Positions 6,935 to 8,179 of a stretch of 8,179 bases of DNA are shown piece after piece. The notes under the pieces were generated by a model that ran no database searches, was not told where the DNA came from, and was given only the letters and a program-made list of their open reading frames with translations. The stretch is from Candidatus Hydrogenedentota bacterium (GTDB lineage Bacteria > Hydrogenedentota > Hydrogenedentia > Hydrogenedentales > CAITNO01). The stretch lies in the NCBI GenBank assembly GCA_029554925.1, contig JAKPUV010000066.1:1-8179 (forward strand). The letters are read 5' to 3'. The translations under genes were made by a program, and so were the position numbers. The stretch's first letter is position 1. Each line of letters starts with the position of its first letter.

Positions 6935-6996
6935 TCATGCCTTCCGCCGCCGCCCTGCCGGCAAGCGATTGCTTCACTTCGTTCGCAATGACGGGA
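6931..6996. repeat. 66-base element bounded by perfect 8-base inverted repeats
   Basis: CCCGTCAT (6931-6938) is the exact inverse of ATGACGGG (6989-6996). Inside lie the palindrome TGCCGGCA (6956-6963) and the pair ATTGC (6968-6972) / GCAAT (6985-6989) around TTCACTTCGTTC. On the minus strand the right half reads GTCATTGCGAACGAAGTGAA, followed by GCAATC. This closely resembles the GTCATTGCGAGCGAAGCGAAGCAATC-type short palindromic repeats that I recall from intergenic regions of many unrelated bacteria. A third copy of ATGACGGG lies at 6821-6828, overlapping the hydrolase-like gene's stop codon. It is too short to encode a protein. Confidence 0.5.
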
Positions 6997-7081
6997 CAGG
7001 GCGACGGTCTCGCGCTAGACGATCCCAGGGGGGCGGGGCCCCGTCCTCCCGCTCTCTTTCCTCTCTTCCCCCGTCCTCATT

Positions 7082-7117
7082 TCTCTGCACCCTTTGCGTT
7101 CTCCGCGCCTCTGCGTT
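7082..7117. repeat. Degenerate 8-9 base tandem repeat in a pyrimidine-rich tract
   Basis: Four units with consensus near YCTYTGCGY follow one another: TCTCTGCAC, CCTTTGCGT, TCTCCGCGC, then CTCTGCGTT. The GC dinucleotide recurs at 7087, 7096, 7105 and 7113. On the minus strand this reads as ACGCAGAG/ACGCAAAG-type units. Surrounding bases, from about 7041 to 7170, are strongly C/T-rich on the plus strand. No coding role is apparent. Confidence 0.45.
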
Positions 7118-7173
7118 GAGCCTTCCTTCATCCCTTGTTTCCCCACCCACCCATCCCTGCCGCCGCCCCGTGA

Positions 7174-7202
7174 TTGACCCCGGCGCGGCAAAGCGGTAGA
7201 GT
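7174..7202 (+). promoter_or_regulatory. Sigma70-type promoter for the methyltransferase gene
   Basis: TTGACC (7174-7179, five of six for the -35) and TAGAGT (7197-7202, four of six for the -10) are separated by exactly 17 bases. Initiation would fall near 7209, about 40 bases before the ATG at 7250. The match in such GC-rich surroundings and the position just upstream of a gene make this the best promoter candidate in the window. Confidence 0.5.
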
Positions 7203-7218
7203 AACGGCGTGCGGCGCT

Positions 7219-7237
7219 CGGCGGGCGCGCGCCGCCG
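7219..7237 (+). promoter_or_regulatory. Leader hairpin abutting the methyltransferase ribosome binding site
   Basis: CGGCGG (7219-7224) and CCGCCG (7232-7237) form a perfect 6-bp GC stem with a 7-base loop. The last paired base, G7237, is the first base of GGAG (7237-7240), which lies 9 bases before the ATG. The stem could limit ribosome access; it may also be a by-product of high GC content. Confidence 0.3.
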
Positions 7238-7249
7238 GAGACAGGACGC

Positions 7250-8179
7250 ATGGAATACACGGGCGAGCGATTCATTCCCGGACGCAAAGGGCTGGAGCTG
7301 CTCGAACTGGAGCATCGGGCGCGCTACGCGGCCGCCGCGCAGCGGTGCGCGGGGGGGCGCGTGCTGGACCTGGGTTCCGGCGCGGGCTACGGCGCGGACA
7401 TGTTGGCCGCCTCCGCCGCGTCCGTGCTGGGGGTGGACATCTCCGAGGAGGCGGTGGCCTTCGCCACGGAGGCCTACGCCCGGGAGAATGTGCGCTTCAT
7501 GCAGGCGGACCTGTGCGCCGACGACTTCGCGGACCGGGTCCGCGCCGCGCATCCGGAATCCTTTGACCTTGTCACCTGTTTCGAGGTCATCGAGCATGTC
7601 ACGCAGCCCCAGAAACTCCTGCGCGCCGTGCGGTCCCTTCTCGCGCCGGAGGGGCTCTTCCTTGTCTCCACGCCGAACATCGACTATGCCTTTGACATGG
7701 AGGCGGTCAACCCTCACCATGTGATCGAGTACAGCCTCCCCGAGTTCGAGCGCTGCCTGCGGGCGGAGTTCCGCCATGTCGTCCTCACCGGCCAGAAAGT
7801 GCACCTGGTCTCCACCGTGGGCGTTGAAGACGGCGACACCGTCTCCTTTACGGACTGGCGCGACTACGGCGACGGGAACCACATCAAGTACCACACGGCC
7901 GCGTGCTCCAACGCGGCCGCGGCCCCGGAGCCCCTCCGGATCGCCCTGCGCACCAGCGACGCGCACCTGAAAATACTTCAGACCAAACTGCGCGACGTGC
8001 GGAAGGACCAGGAGGTGAAGGCGCAGCGCATCCGCACACTGGAGGAGCATGTGGCCGGCGTGAAGGCGGCGGGGGAGGCGGTCTGCGCGGACGAGGTGCG
8101 CAGGCTGGAGGGGGATGTGGCGCGCACGCAGGAACAACTGACGCGGATGGAGGAGGAGCTGCGAGAGGCGCGGGAGGAC
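7250..8179 (+). CDS. Class I SAM-dependent methyltransferase with C-terminal coiled coil (partial, 3' end outside window)
   Basis: An open frame from the ATG at 7250 continues without a stop to the window end: 310 codons, C-terminus missing. It transfers a methyl group from S-adenosylmethionine; the acceptor is unknown. The N-terminus (YTGERFIPG, then LELEHRARYAAA at 18-29) is of a kind seen in methyltransferases of surface-polysaccharide clusters. Motif I is VLDLGSGAGYG (38-48), with VLGVDIS (59-65) carrying the acid that binds the SAM ribose, MQADL (84-88), FDLVTCFEVIEHV (105-117, the methyltransferase-11 type signature) and LLAPEGLFLVSTPN (130-143). After about residue 228 the sequence turns into charged heptad-like helix (LKILQTKLRDVRKDQ onwards), a coiled coil running to the edge. 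GGAG (7237-7240) and AGGA (7243-7246) precede the start. It has its own promoter, so it is probably independent of the efflux operon. A glycan O-methyltransferase is likely; fusion to a further domain downstream cannot be excluded. Confidence 0.85.
   Translation, partial: MEYTGERFIPGRKGLELLELEHRARYAAAAQRCAGGRVLDLGSGAGYGADMLAASAASVLGVDISEEAVAFATEAYARENVRFMQADLCADDFADRVRAAHPESFDLVTCFEVIEHVTQPQKLLRAVRSLLAPEGLFLVSTPNIDYAFDMEAVNPHHVIEYSLPEFERCLRAEFRHVVLTGQKVHLVSTVGVEDGDTVSFTDWRDYGDGNHIKYHTAACSNAAAAPEPLRIALRTSDAHLKILQTKLRDVRKDQEVKAQRIRTLEEHVAGVKAAGEAVCADEVRRLEGDVARTQEQLTRMEEELREARED

Larger units (their letters stand above)
6825..7249. other. Intergenic region with hairpins, repeats and a promoter
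   Basis: This is 425 bases between the operon end and the methyltransferase start. In order it holds a GC hairpin (6846-6862), a small hairpin (6918-6934), a 66-base inverted-repeat-bounded element (6931-6996), a pyrimidine-rich tract (about 7041-7170) with degenerate tandem repeats (7082-7117), a promoter (7174-7202) and a leader hairpin (7219-7237). Short open frames across it encode Ser/Pro/Arg-rich sequence without recognisable motifs. No tRNA was apparent. Confidence 0.6.

Noticed and set aside
7082..7117. CRISPR array
   Set aside because: Units of 8-9 bases are directly adjacent and degenerate, with no spacers and no cas genes in the window.
6903..7199. Short plus-strand frames across the right intergenic region
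   Set aside because: Products are Ser/Arg/Pro-rich and arise from repeat and pyrimidine-rich DNA; no ribosome binding site or motif supports them.
6974..8137. Minus-strand open frame of 387 codons opposite the methyltransferase
   Set aside because: The plus strand encodes complete methyltransferase motifs in an uninterrupted frame, while this one lacks any motif and reads across the intergenic repeats.

Overview
This is GC-rich DNA (coding regions look well above 60% G+C, with strong G/C third-position bias) from a bacterium that appears to have an inner membrane, a periplasm and an outer membrane. Evidence for this is a tripartite-type RND pump, its periplasmic adaptor and a secreted sugar-hydrolase-like protein. 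The mix recalls uncultured, polysaccharide-degrading groups such as Hydrogenedentota, Planctomycetota or Lentisphaerota. That placement is only an impression from gene style and intergenic repeats; no marker gene is present.

Left edge (1-433): a minus-strand gene appears to start at 43 and run off the window. It has a good ribosome binding site, a plausible promoter and a signal-peptide-like N-terminus. The remaining ~390 bases form a divergent intergenic region with several inverted repeats. The last is a 15-base palindrome covering the ribosome binding site of the next gene.

Centre (434-6824): three plus-strand genes form one tightly packed operon. They are an RND periplasmic adaptor (434-1513), an RND inner-membrane transporter of 1052 residues (1510-4668) and a secreted 719-residue protein (4665-6824). 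The third protein has a glycoside-hydrolase-like barrel, a Rossmann-like domain resembling the trimerization domain of family-42 beta-galactosidases, and a C-terminal beta domain. Both junctions are four-base ATGA overlaps, so translation is probably coupled. No outer-membrane channel gene is present: the secreted hydrolase-like gene follows the pump, where such a channel gene is often found.

Right side (6825-8179): a 425-base gap carries a hairpin that may terminate the operon, a 66-base element bounded by perfect 8-base inverted repeats, a long pyrimidine-rich tract with a degenerate 8-9 base tandem repeat, and a good sigma70-type promoter. That promoter leads to a class I SAM-dependent methyltransferase gene (7250 to beyond the window end) whose C-terminal part is a long coiled coil, in the style of surface-polysaccharide methyltransferases.

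How the genes fit together: the adaptor and transporter should form a proton-driven efflux system, and the third protein would work outside the cytoplasm. Its strict coupling to the pump suggests a shared substrate or stress, perhaps a glycosylated compound, but this is inference. The methyltransferase is a separate transcription unit.
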